This document shows positions 32,551 through 46,217 of a DNA stretch of 64,000 nucleotides, piece by piece (positions within the stretch are counted from its first letter, which is position 1; every line of letters starts with the position of its first letter). The notes below the pieces were generated by a model. It was not told the DNA's origin. It searched no databases and saw only the letters and a list, made by a program, of their open reading frames with translations. A program made the position numbers and the translations under genes. Source of the DNA: Narthecium ossifragum (lineage: Eukaryota; Streptophyta; Magnoliopsida; Dioscoreales; Nartheciaceae); the NCBI GenBank assembly GCA_963920575.1, contig OY986965.1:1735072-1799071 (forward strand), written 5' to 3'.

Positions 32551-35500
32551 TCAACTCAAGATGAGAGGCTTATCCACCCACCGTATCCTGCATCCACGTG
32601 CTCGCAACATCTGCAGCAGCATGGGTGAGAGAACATTCCTGAGCCCGCTGAGCAATTTCACCTTCTTCAACCTATCCCAGCAGGCTCTCAGAGCAAGCTC
32701 AAACCCTTGCCTTGATACCTGAGTAAGATGCACCATCTTCACATCTTGCAGACACCTGAGGCGGCCAAGCAGCTTGCAGAGGCCCTCATCCGAGATCGGA
32801 CAGTAGGAGAGTGTTATCTGCACAAACAAGCACCAATCAGTTTATCCTTTTCATTAAGGCATTGTTCTATGATCTATCAAAGAGGGTGCCACAAGCATTC
32901 ATCATATTTTTTACACAACGTTTGGTGTATGTACCTAGCATCAATTGCAGAATGGAGAATCCAATGCCCAGAACATTGTTAGATAGGGAGGCTGGTAAAC
33001 TGTCTAAGTGCTTCTGCCATCTAAGATTCAATTGTGGCGGGGGGATGAAAGCAACAAGAAAAATTCCTTGTCTTGAGCAGAATCAAAGGTAAGAAGGACA
33101 AAAAATGTGGTTTTCTTGAGAAGAGGAGATCAAATAAATGGCTCAACTTGGAAGAGATGCAGAGGCTGCCTGATAGAACCTACATGTAACTTCCTTGAAC
33201 TGCAAAACAGGTAATATGGAAAAAGGAGATGATTGGGGATACACACCTGTCTGAGGTTTTCTGAGTACTCTGCTATCGCTGAGAAGCCCACATCATCAAC
33301 AGCGTAGCAACGCTTCAAGTCTAATTCCACTATACTCCTGCAGCCAACAGCAATCATAGTGATCCCCATGCTTGTAACATGGATGCAACCCCTGAGTTCG
33401 AGGTCTGCTAGCTCTTCCAAGCAGCTTAGATGCTTCATCCCTTGGTCAGTTATCTGTGAGCAATAGCATAGATTTAACCTCTTGAGCTTCTTGCAGCCAC
33501 TAGCTATTGCAGCCAAACCATCATCATCAACCGCCATGCAGCTGTAGAAAATCAAAATAAAAAATTTAGTTATAGTGGGCTGTGCTACAGTATCAGCTTG
33601 AAAGAAACTGACATGCATCTGAGAGATGGTTACCGGTATAAATCAAGTTCTTGAAGCTTTCTGCAGCTGGATCCAATATGAGCAAGCCCCTTGCTAGAGA
33701 GGTTCAGACATAATCCCAACTTCAATATTCTCAACTCTGAACATCGAGACAAGCACTTCAATGCTGCAAAAGGAAGATCATGTATGAGAAACGAGCCAAC
33801 ATGGTGCAAATACATATTACAAAAACGACTAAAATTATCTGATTTATGTACCTTCATCATTGAAACTACAATCTGTAAGATCAATCTCTTGAAGATCATA
33901 GCAATGAGCCCCAATTTGATCAAGGCCATTCTCGGTAATCAGAGTGCATGACTCTAATCGAAGGGACACAAGCTTCTTACACGAATTTGTTATTGCCAAA
34001 AGGCCATTATCCGTGAGGAGATGACAGCAAGTCAGATCAATAGCCCTTAAATCAGCACAGCTAGCTACGAGCTCGGAGATGCGATCATCAGTAACACCCC
34101 TGCATTTACTCAATCCAATCTCTAACAAATTCCTACAGTTGACGCCGATGATTTCTAGGCTTGAGGCTGAGACTTGAATGCCATCAAGCCTCAGTACATT
34201 TAAGCTATTCTTCAAACAGCTCAGCTTAGACAGGAAGAGGTGTGTGAGCTCCTGCATCATGGCATTTCACCTCACATTAGATGTCATGAAAAAGAAATAC
34301 AACTGAAAAGTTAGGGGTGACATTTTAGAGTCAAACTCACAACAAAGCAATCGCCTGCAATAATGCCCTGGAGGGACTTGTGCCCTTCTATCACTGAGCT
34401 TAAACCAGATGAAGTTACGTTGTGGGATCTTGAAACATCAATGACCTGAAATAACCAAGAATCGTATGAACTGATTAGCACCCCAGCTTTCTCACAAGGG
34501 TTCAAATGCGGATCAGGTAAACATTATGAAAATCTTAAGCCCAACCATTCTTTCTCCGATAAAGGCCATATATACTCTTAGAAATGCCAATCAAAACAAT
34601 AAGCAAAAATGATTCAGCTCCGACATGCTAAACAGATCATGATGACACTTCGAAACTACCAAGACGAAGTTGTGGAATCACTCATTTACTAGTTAAAAGC
34701 AACCTCAGTGATTCTGAATGCCATTGCTTGCAGAGTTCAATGTGCTCTTACGATATACAGCAGCTCCTTGATCATTTGATTGCTCTATATGAACTTATGC
34801 AGTGACTTTTAAGTAGCTTCAAATCATATAGAGATATTTTAAACAGTTACAAATTTATGGAACATTGAAGGACTAGGGATCACCAGAAAACTGACAAGAA
34901 ATTCACCTGCAATGAGTTGTTTCCGTTGTTCAGAAACTGCAAGCCTTCATCATTGATGTAAGCACATCCAACCATGGACAGGGTTTCCAGATTTGGCAGT
35001 GTAGAGATCGAGTGAAGTGATTCGTTGGTCACCTGAAAAACAATCCAAAATGCAAAAAAAAAAAAAACCTCTTCTTCAGAAACAAAGAATCGTACATCCG
35101 CAACTAAAAATCATAAATGTTGATTTTGACTATCCTCAACATCTGAAACCAATAAAAAGTCCCCAAAACTACAATTTCTACAAGATTTCTGCCAAAAAAA
35201 AGAGCACACATTGACCCACAGAGCTATCATCAAGAATTGAATTTTTCATGTATGCAATATCTCAAAATTCAAGATCTTTAACATTCAAAACCCATGAACC
35301 AAAACGGAAAGAACCCATCCAGCGGAAAGGATCAGAAAACCAAACCTTGAGGTACGATATATCCAAAGCCTTCAAATCCCTGCATTTCTTTGATAGCAAC
35401 TCGATCCCAACATCCGAGATCTCGAGGCACCACTTAATCCCAAGCCTCTCCAACCCCGGACACCCCACCACGACCTTTGCAAGCCCCACATCCGTGACGC

Positions 35501-35984
35501 CAAGGCACTTATCCATCCTCAACTCCCTCAACCCCGCCGCGCCAGCTAACGCCGCCGCCTCCCGGTCGCCGATGTCAAGGCAGTGCGAGAGATCCACCCT
35601 CTCCAGCTTCGGGCACGCGACAACAAACGCCTCCAGCCCACGCCACCCGACCCCGCTGGCCCGGCTCAAGCACACATCCTTAAGCCTCCCGAGCGCCAAA
35701 CCAGAGGCCTGCGCGGCGGCGGAGGCGAGTGCCCGGTCGTCGAGCGCCGGGCAAGTGCCAAGGTCGAGCCTTTCAAGAGCAGGGTACCGCCGGAGGAGCC
35801 CGGCGAGGCACTCCCGCCGGAACACTCGAAGGCTCCTCCGCTGGAGGAGCTCCGCCCGGAGGAACGCGCGGGAGACCAGGCGCCAGGACTTCCGATCCGA
35901 CGGCTCCGCGAGGCGATCCAAGATAATAATCAGGAGGTCCAGGGAAAGGACGGCCATGATCGAGTTAGGGTGGCGGGTCCGCAT
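32551..35984 (-). CDS. F-box/LRR-repeat protein, FBL3-like, seven exons
   Basis: Exons 35984-35346, 35032-34907, 34445-34341, 34251-33852, 33763-33634, 33541-33247 and 32817-32551 join in frame to 653 residues. An F-box occupies about residues 10-50 (LSLDLLIIILDRLAEPSDRKSWRLVSRAF), followed by about 18 cysteine-containing leucine-rich repeats (pattern C..L..LDLS.C..I.D.GL). This is the architecture of plant FBL3 (At5g01720-like), a substrate receptor of SCF ubiquitin ligases; the F-box binds SKP1 and the LRR binds the target. The target is unknown. Two in-frame ATGs (35984 and 35957) precede the F-box; either could be used. Introns range from 87 to about 460 bp with normal borders. A GA microsatellite lies in the 5' region. 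All exons are intact. Confidence 0.92.
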
Positions 35985-36225
35985 TCCGGTCGGTGATTCG
36001 ATCGGGTCGAGAAGCTTAGGTGGGAATAAAGAGGAAGGAAGGCGGCGAAGGGGCGAAGAGAGGGACGAGGGGGACGAGGGGGACGAGGGCGGCGGAGCAG
36101 CTGGTGGCCCTGCGGAACAGCGCCGGCCTCCGACGGGACTGCATGGCTTCTGAGGGCGCTGGAACTGGTTAACCTGGTCAACTCCCCCTCTCGTTTCCGA
36201 TTCTGGCGGCGCAGTGGAAAGACCG

Positions 36226-36250
36226 GAGAGAGAGAGAGAGAGAGAGAGAG
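36226..36250. repeat. (GA)n in the 5' region of the F-box gene
   Basis: About 12 GA units some 240 bases upstream of the F-box start codon, probably in the promoter or 5' leader (TC repeat on the coding strand), a common feature of plant core promoters. Confidence 0.85.
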
Positions 36251-37661
36251 CCCGAGAAGAAGGGAGGGGAAGACACCCGCCGGAGAACAGCTTACGCCAG
36301 TTTTAGTTAACCAGTGCTATAAAATTCCCATCTTACCTTTTGTAGTTGTTTCGATTTACGAGAACAGTGCCGTGGTAGGCGTGGTGAATTGGAGATATGG
36401 GGGAGGGTATTATAGGAATGGAGGGTTGAGGGTAGGGGACAGGTGGCGGGATGGAACTGGGGAAAGCTTTATCCGGGGTTGGAGGTACCGTCCCAAGTAC
36501 AGTACCGTTCAGGGGCGTGCCGTTGGCTGTGCGGCGTAACTTATTCGATAACGTGGAGAGTTCTTATTGGTTGAAGAGAATCTAGACGGGAAGACCGAGA
36601 CGATTCAGATGGCAACGCGTGTGAGGACGGGGGGGCGGGAGCAGCTTAATGGGATGGGGAGGTGGGAGGTGGGGGCGGGGGCTTCCGTACGGCATGAGGG
36701 GGGCGGTGGTGGGGCCCGCGAACGTGGTGGCGCCCGTACGGATCTAAGGACGGGCGTACCTGGGGATGGTTGGTGGTGGGGCCCGCACGGTGGTGATGGT
36801 ACGCCACCACCTCCACTAATCTGGAAGGATATAGTTTGGGCTTTAATTTATGCAAAACAACCCCCCAATTCATGCTTTTATTGCAAACCACCACCACCAC
36901 CGTCCAGCATCAAAACCTGTTTGAAAAAGTTAAAAATTTGAAATTAATAATCCAGGGTTGGATTGCAAATCTCAATAAAAGCAGGGGTTTTTCAGTGAAT
37001 ATGGTCATGACACATGGAGCATTTCCATTGAATTTTGTCTAAAAGCATTAACTCACCGAGTTTTAAGGAAAAGTTTAATTGGTATTTTGTCTCGTACAAG
37101 AAATGGCCATGTTGCAGCGACCAGGCCAAATCGGTCCTTGTCATTGAGCCATCGATGTTGATGTTGGTGGGTCGGTTTGGTTTTAGTCCATATCTGGATG
37201 GAAGCTTCGGAGAAGGTTCCGCGAGAGTGATCATTCTAGTGATGTCTCTTTCTGTGTCGACTAAAGAAGAATTAGGACAGTATATGTCACCAAATATTGT
37301 AGGGCGAGAAGCTCCAATTTTACAGTTTATGATTAGATATAAAATAAAAAAAAGTAAGATCAGCTTGTAGAATTAAAGATTATTTTCTACAAATGACTAT
37401 TTTTGGTTGGTCATATTCGTTTGTCGTGGGCCTTGTGGCTCCATTAGAGGATATATAAAAGTTTTTTGATAAACAATTTACTATGAGTGGGAATACTTTC
37501 CTCTCGTAGACATGTATGTTGGTAGTAAAATAGATAAGCATACGACACAAGGGTTTGGTCGGAAAATCTCTCCTTTAAGGATCACAAAAGGTGCAATATT
37601 ATATTGTTAGTTAAAATAATGACTAATCAATTAATGATTGACACATAGGCATAATGGATAT
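36251..37661. other. Intergenic, nothing recognisable
   Basis: A GC-rich, G-biased stretch (36400-36830) includes a CCACCACC run near 36885, and then AT-rich sequence. Short open frames here have no family resemblance. Confidence 0.4.
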
Positions 37662-37676
37662 GACTGATGGCTTATG

Positions 37677-37805
37677 GGTGGTATACTTGTTGATGTGAGG
37701 AGGGTGATATACTTGTTGATGTATGGTTGTAACTGTCTTTTTGATCCTATATAAACTCTACATAGCCTACGGGCTCAATTGCTCCAAAAAAAAAAAAAAA
37801 AAAAA
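37677..37805 (+). mobile_element. 5'-truncated LINE tail with 15 bp target duplication
   Basis: GACTGATGGCTTATG is repeated at 37662-37676 and 37806-37820. The insert ends AGCCTACGGGCTCAATTGCT and a run of about 23 A, related in form to the other LINE tails in the window. Confidence 0.9.
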
Positions 37806-37820
37806 GACTGATGGCTTATG

Positions 37821-38346
37821 TTCTAATCGCCCAACTTATCTGATCGATCAAATGTTTGATATGCAAAGAAAAAAAGCATCGGCCAAAGATATATTCAAAC
37901 CATCGATCGGAGCCGATTGTACTAGCATGTACAAGAAAAGATCATCAACTAAGTGCGATCATGACATATGCAAGGAAAGATCATTATTCAAGTGTCATCA
38001 TGATGTGAGCAATGAAGGATCATCGCTCATATGTGCTCATCAACCAAAGAACTGGACGTGGAGAAGCGGTTATGACACGATATTTTTTAATTGCGCCATG
38101 ATCAATCTAGGCGGGAACAATTATTAGCGCTAGTAGGATATAAATAGGCTTCTCTTCACTATGTAATCTCTCTATGACGCTATTGTAACCAGTCTACGCG
38201 CTTGGATTTCAATTACGTTCATGTTCTACTTATAAGTTCATTAAATTAATGAAGATCAATTATGTTATTTTATGTTCTTCTTTATTGGTTTCTTAGATTG
38301 GTTTTAATTACTAGAGTCTTGATAATTTAGCTCATTACAGTAGACT
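37821..38346. other. Intergenic, internal short repeats
   Basis: The stretch 37900-38040 has repeated AAGATCATC/GTGTCATCATGA-like words giving a short open frame. No likeness to a known protein was recognised, and the frame starts inside the LINE tail, so it is not called a gene. Confidence 0.3.
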
Positions 38347-38355
38347 AGTGTAAAT

Positions 38356-38712
38356 AAGGGTGAGAATTCGGTAAATACCGAACCGAATTACCGAATACGA
38401 ATTATCGAAATACCGAAATTCCATGATTTTAAAAACCGAACCGAACCGAATTATGGCATAAAACCGAACCGAATTAATTCGGTACACTAATTTAAAAACT
38501 GAACCGAACTGAAAAAACCGAAATATCGAAATTTTTTTACTTACAATATAAAACCAAACCGAAATAAGCTATATAATTTAAAAAATTTCGGTATTTCGGT
38601 ATTTATCGAATTTTAAAAATAAAAATCGAAACCGAACCGAATAGCGAATTTTTGACAAAAAAAACCGAACCGAACCGAATTGTTCGGTTCGGTTCGGTTT
38701 TGGTCACCCCTA
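38356..38712. mobile_element. hAT-type MITE, AACCGAA-rich
   Basis: The 9-base word AGTGTAAAT flanks both sides (38347-38355 and 38713-38721). Ends are AAGGGTGA and its near complement TCACCCCTA. The interior is dominated by ACCGAACCGAA. The 8-9 bp duplication and AGGGGTG ends fit the hAT superfamily. Confidence 0.8.
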
Positions 38713-38908
38713 AGTGTAAATTTACTACATGTTAATCTCATTTTCTCTTAGATTTATATGTTTTTATTGTTTTATGGATTTAATTAATTTATTTAGGTAG
38801 GTTTATCATTTCAAGTAAATTAACTTAAGATTAATTTAGGATTAATTTAAGTTTATCTTCAATTCTCTTCATAATTATCCTTTTAAAATAGTTTAACTAG
38901 AATTTGAT

Positions 38909-39061
38909 TTTTTTTTTTTTTGAAAAAATAAGCCCGGAGGCTGGGGTACAATCAACTAGGCAACCATCTAAAGATGGCTACCAACCACAGGACTCACACC
39001 CAACTCCTAGTTATTCAGAAGAAAATTACTAGCAATAACTCTAGTTTGGCGAGCAATAACT
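38909..39061 (-). mobile_element. 5'-truncated non-LTR retroelement, antisense
   Basis: ACTAGAATTTGAT is duplicated at 38896-38908 and 39062-39074. The insert begins with a T run (its poly(A) tail) followed by AAAAAATAAGCCCGGAGGCT. Confidence 0.9.
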
Positions 39062-39074
39062 ACTAGAATTTGAT

Positions 39075-40236
39075 CATATTTTTAATTAATTTGACACCTT
39101 CGTTTCCAGCTGAGGTCGAAAGAGTTCAGCTTTTACACGCCCCTGATTGTTAATATTTTGATTATTTTAACTCCGCCCGTCAACCGGCGAGACTTCCACG
39201 TCAACATATACATTTCCTCGGATGATCATCGGTGGTGATATTGTTTTTGCAATTAAGACCTTCGGCATACCTCCCGTGACAAATTAAGGATGACAGCCTG
39301 CGTCCGTTTTCAGTTGCAGGACCACCGCATCAGTTTTGGGCTTCAATTTAATATCGCATTAGATGGATGGCTGATGCGAATTTACTTCTCTTTAGCAAGT
39401 GGGTACTAAAAGTGGATACTATACTATAGTTAGGATTCATTTCAGCTTTGAAGACTAAAAAGTTGAGGAGCAACCTAGAATATTGTAAGAAGTTTTGAGG
39501 CTTTCCGCGAAAAAGGAGAATCGTCTCGATGAAGGGTCCAAATGGACAGCTCAGTGCTTGTGACTGAATTTTATATAACCGATAGAGATCACGTTGGTTG
39601 GCCTTCTTTAATTGCACAGTTGACAACACTGCTCCGTATCATTGATTGCATCGTTCTAGGCTATAACTGAGTGAGGTTGCTCTTCATTCTATATGTTGTG
39701 GTTTCCATAAATGTTGGCAGCGGTTAGAAAGTGAGTCCTTGATGGCAGTTGGCTTGGTTAACGGGTCGCAGTTGGCTTGGTTAACGGGTCGTTTCCAGGT
39801 GGATTGGTATCACTTTTTGGAATATATATTTTTATAAAATAAAAACATGTGAAGTGGCATGTCAGTTTTTTCGAACTGAGTCCTGTCTTTTGTTACTAAG
39901 GTTTTCCCTGGTGATTAGCTTATTGTAATCACCCGGTCTTCGATCTTATCTTTTAAAAGAAAAAAAAAATAGGCCCCTATAGTTTTTTTTTCCCGTTAAC
40001 AAAGGAAACCTATAAGTTTATAGATTAGAAAACACATTGCACATAGAATTTGTTTGAACAAACTCCACTGGAAAGCAAGGTTGGAAGTTTTCGATATCGA
40101 TTTAGGTACGAACATAAACCCTATATGTTTCATTAGTTTCAGGGTTTCGTTAATTTCGGCGGTTTCAAGCTTTGTTATGATGGCTCCGGTTGCCAAAACA
40201 GAGACATTTCGGAGTTTCAAATTGGGATCCGTCGGA
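39075..40236. other. Intergenic with a 23 bp tandem duplication
   Basis: A perfect doubling of GCAGTTGGCTTGGTTAACGG plus three bases lies at 39745-39767 and 39768-39790. No gene is visible in the remainder. Confidence 0.5.
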
Positions 40237-41273
40237 CAGTGGCGGAACCAGGGGGGCGAGGGGGGGGGGGCAGCCGCTCCCTGGCAACGCCGGAAACACT
40301 CCCCTCCGATTAAAGCATTAGAAATTAAAGCTGGGTTTTAGTGGAAATTGGAATCGGTGGCGAGAAGCAGTTTAGTTATTGTGAATGCTAGTAAAGAGGA
40401 CAAAAGAGCAATCGGTGGATTTGTTGTTGGGTTTTGTCTTATTTAAGAGGGAGAGGTTAAGATAAAGTAGGGAAGATGTACATTTAGAATGGATGGAATA
40501 TGGGACACGTGAAGTGGTTTAAGCCAGGAGAGAGCCGATTGGGTTGATTTTTATTTGAATTTAGAATATACATATATAAAAAAGATGTTGTCAATCTTCA
40601 TATAGATACTATCCAAGATGTTGCTCCTACGTCTTAGTCGTTAATTTCTACATCTAGCTATCTATTATATAAGATCAGATGTATTTTATTAGACGGTTGA
40701 TGATACACGATCCAAATTTTATTACGATATATGAGGCGATCGAAATGAAACCATATGAAAGGGGGCAGTGGTGGGTGGTGGTCACCTAATGGGGTCCACC
40801 TAATATATTATAAGGTAAAGATCCAAAGTATTTCTTATTATGGGTTGATGTCATATTCCATCTTAAAAAGTTCGAAATTTCACATTTCGTGTCATATTCT
40901 TTCATATACATCATTATTCTTCGGGGTCATGTTATATGCTCATGGAGTTAATTTCATTCAAATATAAAGCGAAAATTTCGAACGGGTTTAATTTACCTCA
41001 TACTAGACTTCTATCACACCATCATACCAACCGTTTAGAACGAAATCATTTTACAACGTTTTCAAAAAATACAAAAGCGTAGGATCCAACTTCCACCTCG
41101 CAATCGCAACACATAATACGGCTCATATTTTTTAATATTTGTATTATTTTTATTCTTTGATGTTCGATATTGTAATTCTAAGGTACCTTTTGCATTACTT
41201 AAAAGAATTTTTTTTTTGATTACTTTGCTTTAGATTTCGCCCCCCCTAAAGTCTCATCCTGGTTCCGCCACTG
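40237..41273. mobile_element. hAT-type non-autonomous element, 1.04 kb
   Basis: Perfect 16 bp terminal inverted repeats CAGTGGCGGAACCAGG / CCTGGTTCCGCCACTG. The flanks CCGTCGGA (40229-40236) and CCGCCGGA (41274-41281) form an 8 bp target duplication with one change. No transposase frame remains. Confidence 0.9.
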
Positions 41274-41889
41274 CCGCCGGAACTTCAAACCATCCCGGAG
41301 ATAACCAAGGCCTGTAAACAATTGCCGATGAGAGAATTTTGCGACCATCTCAACATGTCAATCATCTTCAACTTCATATGAACTATCTTACTTGCGGGTT
41401 GGCATGCACAGATAAGACCAAAGATATTTGTATATGATCTGAGCATAGGCCAACCAAACAGAACGAAAAGAAATTGAAGCTAAAAATCTCCCAAAGAAGC
41501 CCAATCGCGGTATCAGCTGTCAAAAATAAGAAAATTGATCACGACTGAAACAAATCTCTTTAACCAATTGAAGATTTATTGAAACAAGCGCATACACAAA
41601 TCGATGCACAAAGATAAAAACTAAACACAGCTAAAGAGCAACATTTGTAATGCAATGTCAATCAGGTCTGAAGAAGCTCTGTGTCTTCATGGCTGACACG
41701 AACACTGACCACATCGGTCCACAGATACAGGGATACAACTATGATCGCTGGGATCTTTTCACTCAAACTTCGACAATTCTTGCTGGATTGCTCAATCTGA
41801 TCCCTTGCATATTGCAGACTAGTAGTCTTGCTTCACTTTGTTTCATAAAGCAGCTACAATTATGAAACAAAGAACTCCATCGACTCTCT
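41274..41889. other. 3' flank of the DUF1399 gene
   Basis: AT-rich sequence that should include the 3' UTR of the minus-strand gene ending at 41890. No other feature seen. Confidence 0.4.
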
Positions 41890-44800
41890 TCAAAGTATGA
41901 TCGCCTGCTTGTATAAAGCATCCTTACCATCGACAGGGGAATACTTGTAGCTGGGATCCGTTGAGTCATTCAATCCAGCTGATGCTAACACATCCTTAGC
42001 ATTCCAATACCAAGGTTGCATATGGGGAGAAGTTTCAGATGGGAAAGTAGAAGGTAGCATTATTGAACCCCAATCTCTCTCGCCTACTCTTGCTTCTTTC
42101 AATCTCCTGCGCACTAACAAACTCCCTACGTCTTCTCTTCTGATCTCAGAGATGGTTCGGGCAATGGTCATGCACAAAAGCAGTACCAGTACGGCATCTT
42201 CTTCTGGCAAGAACTCTACTGCCAAAAGCTTCCAGTTTAACAAAGCTGTGGCTTTTCCATCTGGGTGCTCTGCAGTGAAACGAACTAATGTCACATAATG
42301 TTCCTCCTCCTCATCTTGTTTTCTCTTGGAGTCGACTTCCTTCACACTGTACTGCAATCTTCTTCCTTTCAGCAAACTCACCTAATAACATTGTCTTCAT
42401 CAAAAATCCTAGTCGAGGGACTCCTGGTTTCGCCTTAATTATTTGATTAAGAAAACAATCATAGGATTGAATATGAAGTAGTCATCAACCATTATGTCAA
42501 AGATCAAATGTTTTTCAGCCATGCAAATTCTTATATGCTATATAAACTTCATCAAATACAAAGGTTAGTAATGCATAATATGAGATGTTAGAAATACCGG
42601 TTCACTAGAAGCGTCGCTTTCAAGCTGAAAGTGAATATCACCCTCCCATTGTACTGTTAGGATCTCTCCAGTTGAAAGAGACCAAATTACCTTCTTGTCC
42701 TGTGAATCTTCTTTCTTTGGCATTGCTGTGCCCACTACCTTCTCTAGAACCACAAGAACAACAAGAATAATATTCATGGTATGAGCATTATCTAAAAAAA
42801 ACTCAAGCATTCACATGAAAAGCACAAGAAATCAACTCAAGCATACAATTAAAGAACCACATTGGTCCAATCAAAAGCTATGGAGACAGGTACTAACTAG
42901 TTAGGTGATTACTCACCAGGAGCAGTACCAACAGCACTGGCAACATATGACCATGGGCCTTCCCGTATTTCAATAATTCTTTCTTCCAATTTCACAGGTT
43001 GTGGCGTTTCAGCTCCTCTCCGCCAGAACCCTCGGCCTACTCTACATAAACATTCTAGAACCATTTACCATCACAACAGCTTAACCTAAAGACTACGGGG
43101 AAAGGAGAAAATGAAGGGATGGTACCGGTTTCTTATCACAAAGCACTCCTTCCCTGCATGATCAAGAACAGTGCGTGATAACCAACGACCCTCTTGTGGA
43201 TGGTATCCGTTCATACTAAGTATCACATCTGATATCATAGCACCACGATCATCAGTCACTCTATCAGGCACACACTTCAGTAAGTATGGTGCCTGAATAG
43301 GGGGTGTCACTGAAGCCATGGCTCTGACTGTTGGATATAGTTCCCTTGTTAATGTGAGAGAGGATGCACGTAACAAGTCATTCCACAAGAAGCGTAGCAT
43401 CTTCAGTGATTTGTTGCTCCTAAGACAACTGCTTCCAGGTCGCCGAACCTCTAGAACAGTGCCTCTTGTGCCGAATTCGCAATAAAGATGACATATTTTC
43501 ATCCATGATTTGGATGACAACTCCGAAACAGGCTTCTCTATCTTCATCTGTCTATGGCACCTGATGGCTCTTAACCGCAGGAATGTATTCCTTGCGTCTT
43601 TTGCTTCTCCTACATCCCATTGTCCTTTCAAGAATAAACAAACCTGTCAGCAGAAAGTAAGAGATACCAATAAGGCCCGAACATTCGATGACAATGCTAG
43701 ATGGATGTGATTACTTTAGTTACTTTTCCCTTTTCTTTCGAAAAATGTCATCAATTTTGACAATATGCAATACATCCCCTTGGCACAGAGAAGTAGTCAG
43801 CTAAGGCCTTGTATAAGAGGTCATGAGTTTAAGTTCCTGCAAAGGAGATTTCTCGATGGTAATTAGAAGGTGCACGCTTAGCGTTATGAATATATATTTC
43901 TACATATACCACCACTAGCTGCTCGATATTTGTTGAGGTGGTAGCAGGTGTAGGGGCCTAAGACAGGGTTAAAGATTCAAATACTGGAGAAAGAAGAAGG
44001 TAAAGAGTCAGCAGGTTTCAATTATGTAGCAAACTAAAGTTAGTTTTCATGAGTTTACTTTTAACATTTGATATGTAAGTAAATAAGAGAACATGCATAC
44101 AAAAATGCAAACCTAAGGAAGACAATACTCTCTGTATTCAGAGATTAGTAAGAAATGATTGTATATACATGCTGCAGCCTGAAGGTAACAGGACAGGTTA
44201 ACAAAGTCTGTCCTTTCTGACCATTATATAAAACAAGTAGATCCAAACAAAAGTATTTTAGAGAAGTATAAGAAGTTGTCAATTAGCTGAATGTGAACAA
44301 GTTTTAAAGACAGATTAGTAATTGCCAGCCCTTTAGTCCTACGCAAACTTTAAACTAGAGAGTTTCAACAACTGTCAGAAGCAAAATAAGTAACATCTAA
44401 TGAAGATAACAAAAAAGGGTCACCGACCCGAACTTGGTATTATGCCTCTGGAGACTATAGGCTCGATCATAGTTAATTTAAACCTAGAAGTGGCGGGGTG
44501 TTTTCCACCAACGAACGGTCCCATGTAAGAATCTGAAAACAAAATTGTTTTTTGCAAAGCTACATCATTGCCCAAAGATGTATGAAACCTCACATCCAAC
44601 TTACATCTAAGTTCAATATGAAACCTTAAATCGAGCGAAAATCTCCAATATAGTCAGACAGCTTTACTTGACAGTCATGATAAGAAAAAGAGCCTACTCG
44701 ATATAAAACTCAGGTCCAAATGGGATCAAGAGTGTATAACTTTGCTTGTTCTCTTCAATGCAATCATAGAACAATATCCTCAATACCTAATTCGAGTTGC

Positions 44801-46217
44801 GTGGCTTCTGTCAACCACCACTCCTTTCTACGAGTCTTTCATCATCATCTCCCACCTTTGAAAACGACATAAAGCATGTTATTTTCCTAGTTCCACTGTT
44901 CATAGACTAATCTTTTACTACACTAAACCACCATCCATCGAACTACCAAACAAGCAGGAAAAAGGAAACGTTTTCATCCTTAAGGCAACTAAAACAAGCA
45001 TCTTGTGGACCGTTTGGTTTCAAGATTCTCACCTCCATCAGGGATCGGGGCTGCAAGGCCTTGTATTTCTCGTTAACGTCCACCTCCGCCGCGTCCCAGT
45101 TGAACACGACTCGGCCCAATGACTCGGCCGGGTGAAGACTCGCCCCGGCTCGCTCGTATGGCTCGTCGAAGGCTTCCTCCCAAGCTCTCCTCGTCTCATC
45201 CGCCTCCTCCTCTCCCGCCCGTCTTCCAAACCCCACAAGTCTTGTCTCCAGATCCCCCAATCCCTCCAAATCCCTCGCGTAACTCCCCGGGAAACCCTAG
45301 AATTCGATCCTATTATATAAGACATCCAAAAGCGCTAGCTTCTTTATAGCGGGAACGATCCAGCTTTGAGATCTGACCTGGTGGGTAAGCCACATGAGGA
45401 GGATGTCGGACGCCGGCACGACCCGGGAACCGGAACCCGCGAGACTCCTCGAGAAGCGCAAGAAGTCGAGGTACCTCCGTCTCGCGGCTACAAGGTAAAC
45501 GGTCTCCGAAACGAATGGGTCGGAATAGTGGGAGCATAGATTCTTGTACCCATCCACGGTGGCGAGGAGATCTCCGCTGTCCACTTCGCCGGCGCACCCA
45601 TCCCTGTCGAGATCGAACGGCTCCGAGGGGTACCGCTCCGCCCAGATCTCGCGGCAGCGATCCGCAGCGTAGTCGGCGTTCTCGTCGTCGAAGATGGCCG
45701 GGGGATCGACGATGAACCCGAATCGCGAGGCGCAGTACTCCCGATAGCTTCTCTGAGATCGAAGGACACGATCGTCAATAGCTCGAATAGATAAGGGTAC
45801 ACAAGAGATTCTAACGTGTTATACCGGGTTGAGACGGTGGCAGTGCCAGACCCATCGGACGTCCGGCGGCGGAAGAAGCAACGCTTGATCGGTGGACCCA
45901 ATGGAGATCTCGGAGATCAACGGCATCCATAGCTCCTCGTACCTGCAAAAGGATCGATCTCAGCCGTCAATCTGGTGTACCCCGGATACCAAAGCAATTC
46001 GATTGGTGAGCTCGTGGGAAGAGGACCGTCGGATTGAGCGGGACGACACGGGAGACGAAGAGACGGAGCGGAGGAAGGAGAGGTGGCACCGAGCGGCGGT
46101 AACCAGGTCCAGCGACACGCGGATCCCGCCCGGATCCGACCCGCTACCACCATCGGTTTCGGAGCAACGAGTCAAGGACGAGTCCGACGAGGCGAGACCT
46201 TTTTCGGAGACCGGCAT
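41890..46217 (-). CDS. DUF1399 / GRDP-like protein, eight exons
   Basis: Exons 46217-46027, 45942-45825, 45752-45378, 45296-45033, 43643-43126, 43041-42917, 42743-42598 and 42381-41890 keep frame through every junction and give 742 residues. The N-terminal region carries the DUF1399 signatures VSLDLVTAARCHLSFLRS, RRYEELWMPLISE, VRWVWHCHRLNP and DILLMWLTHQ. The middle part has RGFWRRGAETP and IREGPWSYVA blocks as in the plant glycine-rich-domain protein family. The glycine-rich tail of GRDP1/2 is missing, so it resembles the shorter, At1g56230-like members (about 750 residues). GRDP relatives are linked to growth and stress responses, but the biochemical role is unknown. The first donor (CGACG|GTCC) is weak, yet only it restores the conserved junction. 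The gene is divergent from the subtilase at 46534. Confidence 0.88.

Noticed and set aside
37723..38127. 134-codon open frame after the poly(A) tract
   Set aside because: It starts inside a LINE tail, reads through a poly(A) run as polylysine, and the remainder has no recognised family or promoter.
39743..39790. Perfect 23 bp doubling as a target-site duplication
   Set aside because: The two copies are directly adjacent with nothing between them, so it is a simple tandem duplication.
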